A DNA stretch of 17,607 nucleotides from DASUMF01 sp040510575 (lineage in GTDB: Bacteria; Actinomycetota; Acidimicrobiia; IMCC26256; DASPTH01), in contig JBEVIU010000164.1 of assembly GCA_040510575.1 (NCBI GenBank), forward strand, positions 1-17,607, given 5' to 3'. The notes under the pieces were generated by a model. That model searched no databases and was not told the DNA's origin. It saw only the letters and a program-made list of their open reading frames with translations. The position numbers and the translations under genes were made by a program. The first letter of the stretch is position 1. Every line of letters starts with the position of its first letter. Shown here in pieces: positions 1 to 7,700 of the stretch.

Positions 1-789
1 GACGCCGAAGCCACCACCCAGATGGTGCAACAGGAAGCGGCGGCCGGTCGCGCCATCGCCGCGATGCAGGGCATCCCGGCCGGTGGCCGCATCGCGCGTT
101 CGGAGGGCCGTCACCGCGCCGGTGTCGGAGGCGCGTTGCGGGCTTCGGTGTTCGGCGTCAACGACGGGTTGGTGTCGAACTTCTCGCTCGTGATGGGCGT
201 CGCCGGCGGCACGTCGAATCAGACGTTCGTGTTGCTCGCGGGTGTCGCTGGGCTCGTGGCCGGTGCGTTCTCGATGGCGTCGGGCGAGTGGATCTCGGTG
301 CGCTCGCAGCGCGAGCTCTACGAGAACGAGCTCCGCATCGAGCGCGAGGAGCTCGCCGCGTTCCCCGAGGAAGAGCGCGAGGAGCTCGAGCTCATCTACC
401 GGGCCAAAGGGGTGTCGCCGACCGCGGCACACGAGCTCGTGGCCACGATCATGGAGCAGGGTGACGTCGCGCTCGACACACTCGCCCGCGAGGAGCTCGG
501 ACTCGACCCGTCGAAGCTCGGGTCGCCCTGGGTGGCTGCGATCTCGTCGTTCCTCGCATTCGCACTCGGAGCACTGCTCCCGATCGTGCCGTTCTTCTTC
601 GGCAGCGGCGCGGCGGCGATCGCGGTGTCGGCAATCGTGTCGGTGCTCGCGCTGTTCGCGGTGGGCGCAGCCACGTCGATCTTCACCGGACGCCACGCCG
701 GCCGCTCCGGCCTGCGCATGGCGCTCATCGGCGCGGCCGTCGCCGCGATCACCTTCGGCGTCGGTTCCGCCGTCGGCGCCAACGTCTGA
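1..789 (+). CDS. VIT1/CCC1-family iron/manganese transporter, 5' truncated by window edge
   Basis: The protein belongs to the VIT1/CCC1 family of membrane transporters that move Fe2+ or Mn2+ out of the cytosol. The frame is open from base 1 and the first in-frame ATG (base 22) is not at a family start, so the true start probably lies upstream. The family signature GVNDGLVSNFSL is at visible residues 52-63. Two hydrophobic segments follow (about 57-95), then a Glu-rich cytosolic loop (about 100-170) of the kind that binds metal, then three more membrane segments (about 175-198, 205-228, 238-258), giving the expected five. The helical stretch before the signature (DAEATTQMVQQEAAAG) could be the end of a ferritin/rubrerythrin-like domain, as in MbfA-type fusions; that domain cannot be seen here. 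The gene converges with the - strand phosphodiesterase gene. Confidence 0.85.
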   Translation, partial: DAEATTQMVQQEAAAGRAIAAMQGIPAGGRIARSEGRHRAGVGGALRASVFGVNDGLVSNFSLVMGVAGGTSNQTFVLLAGVAGLVAGAFSMASGEWISVRSQRELYENELRIEREELAAFPEEEREELELIYRAKGVSPTAAHELVATIMEQGDVALDTLAREELGLDPSKLGSPWVAAISSFLAFALGALLPIVPFFFGSGAAAIAVSAIVSVLALFAVGAATSIFTGRHAGRSGLRMALIGAAVAAITFGVGSAVGANV

Positions 790-804
790 TCTCGCGCCGC
801 GCTC

Positions 805-862
805 TCATTTGGCGTACCCGGACCCACCGATGCGGTGGTTGAGGTACGCCAAAACGGAATGA
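805..862. repeat. Nested inverted repeat between convergent genes, possible bidirectional terminator
   Basis: TTTGGCGTACC (808-818) is perfectly complementary to GGTACGCCAAA (843-853). Inside it, CCACCG (824-829) pairs with CGGTGG (833-838) around a 3-base loop. TCATT (805-809) and AATGA (858-862) could extend the outer stem if some bases bulge out. The structure occupies the gap between two converging genes, which suits a shared terminator. However, no U-run follows the stem on either strand, so it is not a textbook intrinsic terminator and could instead be a REP-like palindrome. Confidence 0.5.
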
Positions 863-879
863 ATGGGGGGAGCGCCAGC

Positions 880-2352
880 TCAGTCTTCGTCGAGGTAGAG
901 GAAGCCGTAGCCCTCGTCGCGGAAGCGCACGCCTGCGTCGCGCAGAGCGACGTCCCAGTCGCCGGTGACGGTCGGATCGGTCTGCTGCATCCCGTGGTCG
1001 GCGACGAGCACGAACGCGGTGTCGTCGAACACGCCGGCGCGCTCGACCGCCGCAAGCACGTCGCCGATGCGGGCATCGGTGTCGCGCACCGAGGCGTCGG
1101 CGATCTCCGAGTGCGGTCCACCGATGTGGAACGCCGAATCCGTGAGCGTGTAGTTGCACCACATGAAGGTGGGCCTCGGGTACGTGACGTCGCGGTAGTG
1201 ACCGCTCCAGATGCCCACCGACTGCTCGGTGCCCATGTGATCGACGACCGTCGACCACGAGTAGTCCTTGTGCGGGCGCACCCACCGTTCGGTGACGTGC
1301 GGGAGGCCGTCGGGGGTGTCAGGGATCGGCGGCACCTCGCCCTTCCGGAAGAAGTCGAAGGTCGAGTAGTCGGCACCGATGTCGCACGGCTCGTTCACCG
1401 ACGCAGTGAACGCGTCGGGCCAGGTGCGGTGCACCGCGTCGTGGATCGACTCGACTCCGTCGACGCAGTGCTGCATCGACCACGGCCACGTGGCCTGCGA
1501 GTTGGTGATGATCTGCTCGCCGGTGGCGCGGTCGTACCAGGCGTTGTGCAGGATCCCGTGGTGGCCGGGGTAGCGCCCGGTGATGATCGACGTGTGGTTG
1601 GCGAGCGTGACGGTCGGGAGCCCCGCCATCGCGCCGTGCCCGTATGAGGTGCCCAACGTCATCAACCGGCCGATGTTCGGCGCGATGCCGGCCGCGGCGA
1701 GCGCGTACAGCACGTTCGGGTTCGCGCCGTCGAGCAGGAACCCGACCACGTGCTTCGGTCGTGACGACGGATCGAGCACGTCGGCGCGCACGTCGCCGTC
1801 CTGACCGCGCAGGTACGTGCCGTCGGGATACGGCGTGACGCCGAGGAGCGCACACACGGTGGGGGCGACGTCGACCAGACGGCCGGCCCGGGGCACGACA
1901 CCGTCCGCGCGCACCCCCGCGCCCGCGATCACGAAGGGCGCTCGTGCCTGCACCACGCCGAGCGAGCCGTGCTCGCCGGCATGGCCACCGGCGTCCTCCC
2001 AGTTGTGGGCGGCCGAGTGCACCACGCAGAGGTCGGGCGCCGCCGAGTGGTCGAAGAGCTGCGCCACCTGCTCGAACGCGTACGGGTAGGAGTTCGTGGC
2101 GCGCTCCGGGTGGGGGTCGGCCAGCTCGGCGGGAAGACCGGCGAGGAGCCCGGGCGACTGGTCGGCGAGCGGGTCGTCGCCCTCGACCGAATCGATGGTG
2201 AACCCGTCGGCCCCGCGGGTGAAGCGCACCCGGCCGTCGGCACTGGCCACCTCGTAGCGATCGAGCTGAGGTGACCAGAGCACCATGTCGACGATCGGCG
2301 AGAGGCCAGGGTCGAGGAGGACCGACAAGGCCCGATCGCGGCTGGACGGCAC
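880..2352 (-). CDS. Alkaline-phosphatase-superfamily phosphodiesterase/nucleotide pyrophosphatase, apparently circularly permuted
   Basis: This 490-residue protein has the motifs of type I phosphodiesterases/nucleotide pyrophosphatases, two-metal hydrolases of phosphodiester or pyrophosphate bonds. Metal ligand Asp208 is in FLLDGANPN. The likely nucleophile Thr249 is in PTVTLANHTSIITG, followed by GRYPGHHGI. A D405-xxx-H409 pair and D452-H453 in ADHGM complete most of the site. The remaining ligand region, GEHGS (126-130) followed by RAPFVIAGAG and VDVAPTVCALLG (160-171), normally comes after DHGM but here lies before Asp208. The order of segments therefore looks permuted. The start is GTG (2350-2352 on the + strand) with no Shine-Dalgarno sequence. 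No signal peptide is visible, so the enzyme is probably cytosolic. The substrate cannot be deduced. The gene is divergent from rplM. Confidence 0.85.
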   Translation of the reverse strand: MPSSRDRALSVLLDPGLSPIVDMVLWSPQLDRYEVASADGRVRFTRGADGFTIDSVEGDDPLADQSPGLLAGLPAELADPHPERATNSYPYAFEQVAQLFDHSAAPDLCVVHSAAHNWEDAGGHAGEHGSLGVVQARAPFVIAGAGVRADGVVPRAGRLVDVAPTVCALLGVTPYPDGTYLRGQDGDVRADVLDPSSRPKHVVGFLLDGANPNVLYALAAAGIAPNIGRLMTLGTSYGHGAMAGLPTVTLANHTSIITGRYPGHHGILHNAWYDRATGEQIITNSQATWPWSMQHCVDGVESIHDAVHRTWPDAFTASVNEPCDIGADYSTFDFFRKGEVPPIPDTPDGLPHVTERWVRPHKDYSWSTVVDHMGTEQSVGIWSGHYRDVTYPRPTFMWCNYTLTDSAFHIGGPHSEIADASVRDTDARIGDVLAAVERAGVFDDTAFVLVADHGMQQTDPTVTGDWDVALRDAGVRFRDEGYGFLYLDED

Positions 2353-2358
2353 CCCCGA

Positions 2359-2364
2359 ACGCTA
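2359..2364 (-). promoter_or_regulatory. Candidate -10 element (TAGCGT) of the phosphodiesterase gene, leaderless type
   Basis: On the - strand TAGCGT fits the actinobacterial -10 pattern TANNNT and ends six bases before the GTG start. Transcription would then begin at or very near the start codon, which agrees with the missing Shine-Dalgarno sequence. No convincing -35 is visible. Confidence 0.35.
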
Positions 2365-2380
2365 TCCCGGGAGGCTCCGA

Positions 2381-2410
2381 TTGCTGGGGGGACTCTCGGG
2401 CGACTAAATT
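2381..2410 (+). promoter_or_regulatory. Candidate promoter of rplM-rpsI
   Basis: TTGCTG (2381-2386) and TAAATT (2405-2410) are separated by 18 bases and resemble a housekeeping sigma -35/-10 pair. The pair lies in the divergent region upstream of rplM. It would give a leader of about 60-65 bases that contains the hairpin at 2411-2454. Confidence 0.5.
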
Positions 2411-2454
2411 GATCGTTCGCGCCTGGAGCCGCCTCTCGGCTCCGGCCTTCGATC
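2411..2454 (+). ncRNA. Structured 5' leader of rplM, candidate ribosomal-protein leader
   Basis: GATCG (2411-2415) pairs with CGATC (2450-2454) as an outer stem. Inside it, GGAGCCG (2425-2431) pairs with CGGCTCC (2437-2443) around the loop CCTCT, and C2423-G2445 plus T2424-G2444 can extend this stem. The element lies just downstream of the candidate promoter and 25 bases before the TTG start. L13 operons in other bacteria are autoregulated through leader RNA, so a similar role is plausible. I do not recognise this as a catalogued leader class. Confidence 0.4.
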
Positions 2455-2479
2455 TCCGTTCGAGAATTCGGGACTTCCG

Positions 2480-2935
2480 TTGCGCACGTTCACTCCCAAG
2501 CCCGGCGACATCACCCGCTCCTGGCACGTCATCGATGCCGAAGGCGCGGTCCTCGGCAAGGTCGCCACCCAGGCCGCCACGCTGCTGAAGGGCAAGCACA
2601 AGCCGATCTACGCGCCGCACGTCGACACCGGTGACCACGTCATCATCGTCAACGCGGCCAAGCTCGACCTGAGCGCTCGCAAGCTCGCCGACAAGGAGTA
2701 CCACCGCCACTCCGGTTACCCGGGCGGTCTCACGACCGAGTCGCTCGAGCACCTGCTCGCCCGCGACCCTGAGCGCGTGGTCCGCATCGCGGTGCGGGGC
2801 ATGCTCCCGAAGAACCGCCTCGGTCGCCAGCAGCTCAAGAAGCTGCGCGTGTACGCCGGCGCCGAGCACCCGCACTCCGCCCAGAAGCCAGAGCCGTTCG
2901 TGGTCGCGTCCAAGCGGACCGAACCGGCTGCCTGA
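2480..2935 (+). CDS. rplM: 50S ribosomal protein L13
   Basis: L13 is an early-assembling protein of the large ribosomal subunit. The 151-residue product matches the family from end to end: SWHVIDAEGAVLGKVATQAA near the start, LLKGKHKPIYAPHVDTGDHV, HSGYPGGL in the middle, RGMLPKNRLGRQQLKKLRVY and GAEHPH toward the end. The length is close to the usual 145-150 residues. The start is TTG, fixed by the conserved N-terminus (MRTFTPKPGD); only a weak GGGA precedes it. The gene is first in the L13-S9 pair, with rpsI 31 bases downstream, and is preceded by a promoter-like sequence and a leader hairpin. Confidence 0.98.
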   Translation: MRTFTPKPGDITRSWHVIDAEGAVLGKVATQAATLLKGKHKPIYAPHVDTGDHVIIVNAAKLDLSARKLADKEYHRHSGYPGGLTTESLEHLLARDPERVVRIAVRGMLPKNRLGRQQLKKLRVYAGAEHPHSAQKPEPFVVASKRTEPAA

Positions 2936-2966
2936 TCCAGGCACCTCGATCGCAGCAGGAGCTCCG

Positions 2967-3359
2967 TTGCCCAAGCCTCTCGTCCAGACCACCGGTCGCC
3001 GCAAGGAAGCCGTCGCGCGCGTGCGGCTGCGCCCCGGCACCGGCGCGATCACCGTGAACGGTCGCACCTTCGAGCAGTACTTCCCGATCCTCACCCACCG
3101 CGTCATCGCCCTGGAGCCGCTGCGTCTCACGCAGACGGCCGAGGTCTACGACGTCGACGCCACCCTCGACGGTGGCGGCGTGAGCGGTCAGGCCGGCGCG
3201 TTGCGCCTGGGCATCGCGCGTGCACTCGTCGACCTCGACGAGGAAGCGCGCCCGTCGCTCAAGAAGGCCGGGCTCCTCACGCGTGACGCACGCGAGAAGG
3301 AGCGGCGCAAGTACGGCCTCAAGAAGGCCCGCAAGGCGCCGCAGTACTCGAAGCGCTGA
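2967..3359 (+). CDS. rpsI: 30S ribosomal protein S9
   Basis: S9 is a small-subunit protein whose C-terminal tail reaches the P-site tRNA. The 130-residue product shows TTGRRKEAVARVRL at the N-terminus, then GTGAITVNGRTFEQYF, a GGGVSGQAGALRLGIARAL segment, and the basic tail ending in QYSKR, which is the conserved C-terminus. It starts with TTG, supported by an AGGAG (2957-2961) five bases upstream and by the conserved N-terminus. It is cotranscribed with rplM, as in nearly all bacteria. glmM follows 43 bases downstream. Confidence 0.98.
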   Translation: MPKPLVQTTGRRKEAVARVRLRPGTGAITVNGRTFEQYFPILTHRVIALEPLRLTQTAEVYDVDATLDGGGVSGQAGALRLGIARALVDLDEEARPSLKKAGLLTRDAREKERRKYGLKKARKAPQYSKR

Positions 3360-3402
3360 GTCGCTTGGATCGCTTCGCTCGCCTCTTCGTGAGGTCATCG
3401 CG

Positions 3403-4761
3403 ATGACGCTCCGTTTCGGCACCGACGGCGTGCGAGGCGTCGCGAACACCGAGCTCACTGTCGAACTCGTCACCGCGCTGGGGCGCGCCGCCGTGCGTGT
3501 GCTCGGCGCCGAGGTCCCGTTCGTGGTCGGACGCGACACGCGCCGCTCCGGGCCGATGCTCGAAGCGGCGTTGGTGGCGGGGATCTGTGCCGAAGGCGCC
3601 GACGTGTCGCTGGTCGGCGTGCTCCCCACCCCCGGGGTCGCCCTGCTCGCGCACGAGCGTGCCGCTCCGGCCGCCGTCATCTCGGCCAGCCACAACTCCT
3701 TCGAGGACAACGGCATCAAGCTGTTCGCGCCTGGCGGTCGCAAGATCCCCGAGCACCTCGAGACCCAGGTTGAAGAGGAGCTGCGTTTCCTCGCCACCGA
3801 GACCCCCGACACCGTGGCCGCGGGAGTGGCCGTCGGCGTCGCGAGCGAGCACCGAAACGCGTTCGACGACTACGTCGCGCATCTCGTCGAAGCCCTCGAA
3901 GGTCGTCGCCTCGACGGTGTCACCCTCGTGATCGACTGCGGCAACGGCGCGGCCTTCCGTGCCGCGCCGGCAGCGTTGCGCGCGCTCGGCGCCGACGTCG
4001 ACGTCCTCCACGCCTCGCCCGACGGTACGAACATCAACCGGGCCTGTGGCTCCACCGACACCACCGAGCTGCGCGACGCGGTCCTGCTGTCGCGTGCGAG
4101 CGCGGGGCTCGCGTTCGACGGCGACGCCGACCGAGTGATCGCGGTCGACGAGAAGGGCAACGAGGTCGACGGCGACCAGATGCTCGCGGTCGCGGCCATC
4201 GACCTCCACGATCGTGGCCTGCTGCGTGGCGACACGATCGTCGCCACGGTGATGTCGAACCTCGGGCTTCGGCGTGCGCTCGAGCCCTACGGCATCGACC
4301 TCGTCGAGACTCCCGTCGGTGACCGCAACGTGCTCGACGAGTTGGAGCGTCGCAACCTCGCACTCGGCGGTGAGCAGTCGGGGCACGTGATCAACACCCT
4401 GCATTCGACCACCGGCGACGGCACGCTCACCGGCCTGCTCCTCCTCGACACCATGGTGCGGCGGCGCCGGCCGCTGTCCGAGCTCGCGTCGGTCATGTCG
4501 CGGGTGCCCCAGGTGCTGCGCAACGTCGCGGTGGGCAACCCCGCCGCGCTCAACGCCGACGCCACGTTCTGGAACCGGGTGCGCGACGTCGACGACGAGC
4601 TCGGCGACGACGGTCGGGTGCTCGTGCGACCCTCGGGGACCGAGCCGGTGGTGCGGGTGATGGTGGAGGCCGGCGATGCGGCCGACGCGGACGCTGCGGC
4701 CACCCGGCTCGTCGACCTCGTCGAGCACGCGGCGCGCCGGTCCGTCCCGGCGACGCCGTAG
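3403..4761 (+). CDS. glmM: Phosphoglucosamine mutase
   Basis: GlmM converts glucosamine-6-phosphate to glucosamine-1-phosphate on the way to UDP-GlcNAc and peptidoglycan. The 452-residue protein has the family's usual length. It begins MTLRFGTDGVRG, carries the phosphoserine loop ISASHN with the catalytic Ser near residue 96, the Mg2+-binding DGDADR (Asp239, 241, 243), the sugar-recognition GGEQSGH, and the phosphate-binding RPSGTEP loop (409-415). The ATG at 3403 is chosen because GAGG (3391-3394) lies eight bases upstream and homologues begin here; the frame is open further upstream, but that part overlaps rpsI and is not GlmM-like. glmS follows 11 bases downstream, so consecutive pathway steps are encoded together. 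Confidence 0.98.
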   Translation: MTLRFGTDGVRGVANTELTVELVTALGRAAVRVLGAEVPFVVGRDTRRSGPMLEAALVAGICAEGADVSLVGVLPTPGVALLAHERAAPAAVISASHNSFEDNGIKLFAPGGRKIPEHLETQVEEELRFLATETPDTVAAGVAVGVASEHRNAFDDYVAHLVEALEGRRLDGVTLVIDCGNGAAFRAAPAALRALGADVDVLHASPDGTNINRACGSTDTTELRDAVLLSRASAGLAFDGDADRVIAVDEKGNEVDGDQMLAVAAIDLHDRGLLRGDTIVATVMSNLGLRRALEPYGIDLVETPVGDRNVLDELERRNLALGGEQSGHVINTLHSTTGDGTLTGLLLLDTMVRRRRPLSELASVMSRVPQVLRNVAVGNPAALNADATFWNRVRDVDDELGDDGRVLVRPSGTEPVVRVMVEAGDAADADAAATRLVDLVEHAARRSVPATP

Positions 4762-4764
4762 AAT
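4759..4764 (+). promoter_or_regulatory. Candidate -10 element (TAGAAT) of glmS, leaderless type
   Basis: TAGAAT matches five of six bases of TATAAT and fits TANNNT. It overlaps the glmM stop codon (TAG) and ends eight bases before the glmS ATG. glmS has no Shine-Dalgarno sequence, so transcripts starting here would have almost no leader. No good -35 is visible. Confidence 0.35.
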
Positions 4765-4772
4765 TCGCTGCC

Positions 4773-7700
4773 ATGTGCGGCATCGTCGGCGTCGTCCGCC
4801 GCCGCGCGTCGAGGCTTCCTCCCGACGTCGGTGAGCTCCTGCAGACCCTCGACGACGCCGTGGCCCGGCTCGACGGGCCGGATGCGTTGAGCGCACGTCT
4901 GGTCGAGGTCGCGACCGGCTTCGAAGCCGCCGATGCGGTGCTGCGCGGCTCACCCGGCCTGTTCGCGTTGCTCGCGGATCCGTCCGCCGCCACCGGCATC
5001 GCCGCCCGCGTCGAGCACGTCACTCAGGTGATCGATCGCTTCGCGGCCGAGCTCGACTCGGGCCCGGTCACGGAGCCGGTCGAGCTCGAGGCCATCAACT
5101 CGGCCCTGGTGCGTGCGCGCGACGCGGTGTGGGCGCTGGGGCACGACCGCCTGGGTACGGTGCGCGCCGTCGGCGGCCTCGCCGGCACCAGCTGGGCGCA
5201 CGCCGGCGCGCTCGACGGCTACTTGTCGATCCAGGTCGCGCTCGCCGCGCTCGATCGCCTCGAAGTGCGTGGTCGCGACTCGGCGGGGTTGCACCTCATG
5301 ATCCACGACCCGGCCGTCGACCTCGACGCGGCCGACGTGCAGGCGGAGATCGAACGCCGATCCGCCGACCCACTGTTCCGCTCCGGCTCGGTGCGGCGCG
5401 CGGGGGAGCGCACCCTCTCGTTCGTGTACAAGGCCGCGGCGGAGATCGGTGAGCTGGGCGACAACACCGCGGTGCTCCGGGCCGCGATCGCCGGTGACGA
5501 CCTTCTGCGCCGCGCACTCGAGAACGACTCGGCCACCACCGCGGTGCTCGGACACACGCGTTGGGCGAGTGTCGGCGTGATCTCTGAGGCCAACGCCCAC
5601 CCGTTGAACCAGGAAGAGGTCGACCGCGTCGGTGCCTACGTGGTGGGCGCGCTCAACGGCGACGTCGACAACTACCTCGACCTTCGAGAGCTCGAGGGTC
5701 TCCACCCGTTCACCGAGATCACCACCGACACGCAGGTCATCCCCGCGCTGGTGTCGCGCAAGCTCGAACGTCAACCGCTCGAGGATGCGTTCCGCAGCAC
5801 CGTGCGCGAGTTGGAGGGATCGCTCGCCATCGGCGCGCAGGCCGCGGCGGAACCCGGCGTGCTGCTCCTCTCGCTGCGGGGCAGCGGGCAGGCGCTCTAC
5901 GTCGGGTTGGCGGAAGACGCGTACGTGATCACCAGCGAGCCCTACGGCCTCATCGAGGAGACGTCGAGCTACCTGCGCCTCGACGGCGAGACGCCGGCCG
6001 ATCCCACCCGTGCATCGTCGACCCGCGGGCAGGTCGTGGTGGTCGACACGGCGCACGCCGGCACGCTCGACGGCATCGTGCGCACCGCGTTCGACGGCAC
6101 CTCGTTGCCGGTCGACCCCAGCGAGATCGTCACCGCGGAGATCACCACCCGCGACATCGATCGCGGCGCCTTCCCCCACTTCCTCCTCAAAGAGATCTCT
6201 GAAGCGCCCGCGTCGTTCCGCACGACACTGCGCGGCCGCATCCTCGAAGACGGCGACGAGCTCCGCGTCGTGCTCGGGCCCGAGACCCTGCCCGACGACA
6301 TCGTCGCGCGAGTGCGCAGCGGCGAGATCACGCGCGTCGTCGCGGTCGGACAGGGCACCGCCGCGATCGCCGCGCAGAGTGCTGCCGCGATCCTGCAGCG
6401 ACTGAGCGGCAACCGCCTCCGCTCCGACTCGATGGCGGCCACGGAGCTGTCCGGGTTCGAGCTCGGCGACGACATGCGCGACACCCTCGTGGTCGCGATC
6501 AGCCAGAGTGGCACCACCACCGACACGAACCGCACCGTCGACCTCGTGCGCGGACGCGGCGCGTCGGTGCTCGCGATCGTGAACCGGCGCAACAGCGATC
6601 TCGTCGACAAATCCGACGGCGTGCTCTACACGTCGGACGGGCGCGACCTCGAGATGGCGGTGCCGTCGACGAAGGCGTTCTACGCACAGGTGGCTGCGGG
6701 GTACCTCCTCGCGCTGGCGATCGCCACCGAGATCGGCGCCGTCTCGCCTGCCGAGACCACTTCGCTGTTGCGCGGTCTCCAGGCGCTTCCCGACGCCATG
6801 CACACGGTCCTCGCCGAGCGTGAGGCGATCGCGGCGATCGCGGCGCGCCACGTGCCGGCGCGCCGGTACTGGACGGTCGTCGGCAACGGGCTCAACCGCA
6901 TCGCCGCCAACGAGCTGCGCATCAAGCTGTCGGAGCTCTGCTATCGCTCCATCTCGTCCGACATCGCGGAGGACAAGAAGCACATCGACCTCTGCACCGA
7001 GCCGCTGATCCTCGTGTGCGCGGCCGGCCTCGAGGGCTCGAACGCCGACGACGTGGCCAAGGAGGTCGCGTACCACCGTGCGCACCGCGCGGCGCCGATC
7101 GTGATCGCCAACCACGGCGAGGATCGCTTCACGAGCGCGGTCGAGGTGATCCACGTGCCACCGGTGCACGCGGAGCTCGGCTTCGTGCTCTCGGCGATGG
7201 CCGGGCACCTGTTCGGCTACGAGGCCGCGCTGGTGATCGACACCTCGGCGCGTCCGCTGCGCGAAGCGCGCGCTGCGGTGCAGGAGGCCGCCGCGGCTGA
7301 CGATGTGCTCGCCGCGCTGGCCGCCGCGCTCGCATCGCCGGCGCGGAGCTTCCTCGACGCACTCCGCGTGGGCAGCTACGACGGCAACCTCGACGCGTCC
7401 ACCGCCGTGCGCATCGCATCGTTGCTCCGCTACGCGCTCGGCATCGTGCCGCTCGACCTCTACGAGATCGACCATGGCAAGGTGGGCACGCCTGCGGTGC
7501 TGGTCGACGACCTCACGGTCGCGCTCACTGCCGGCGTCGACGAGCTCACCCGAACGATCGACACCATCAAGCACCAGGCGAAGACGGTCACCGTCGGCAT
7601 CTCCCGTGCCGACGAGGAGCTGCTGCAGGTGGCACTGGTGCGCAGCGTGCTCGCGGCCGGCGCCTCCCGCGACACGCTCACCTACCGGTCGCTGCGCACC

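Noticed and set aside
805..862. Classical intrinsic terminator
   Set aside because: The stem is good but no U-tract follows in either direction, so it is listed only as an inverted repeat with possible terminator function.
1319..3130. A 603-codon - strand open frame crossing the phosphodiesterase gene, the leader and rplM
   Set aside because: It runs through the promoter region and opposite L13 in another frame; no protein family features.
3220..3402. N-terminal extension of GlmM
   Set aside because: It overlaps the end of rpsI in another frame, is Arg/Ser-rich, and the conserved GlmM N-terminus begins at 3403.
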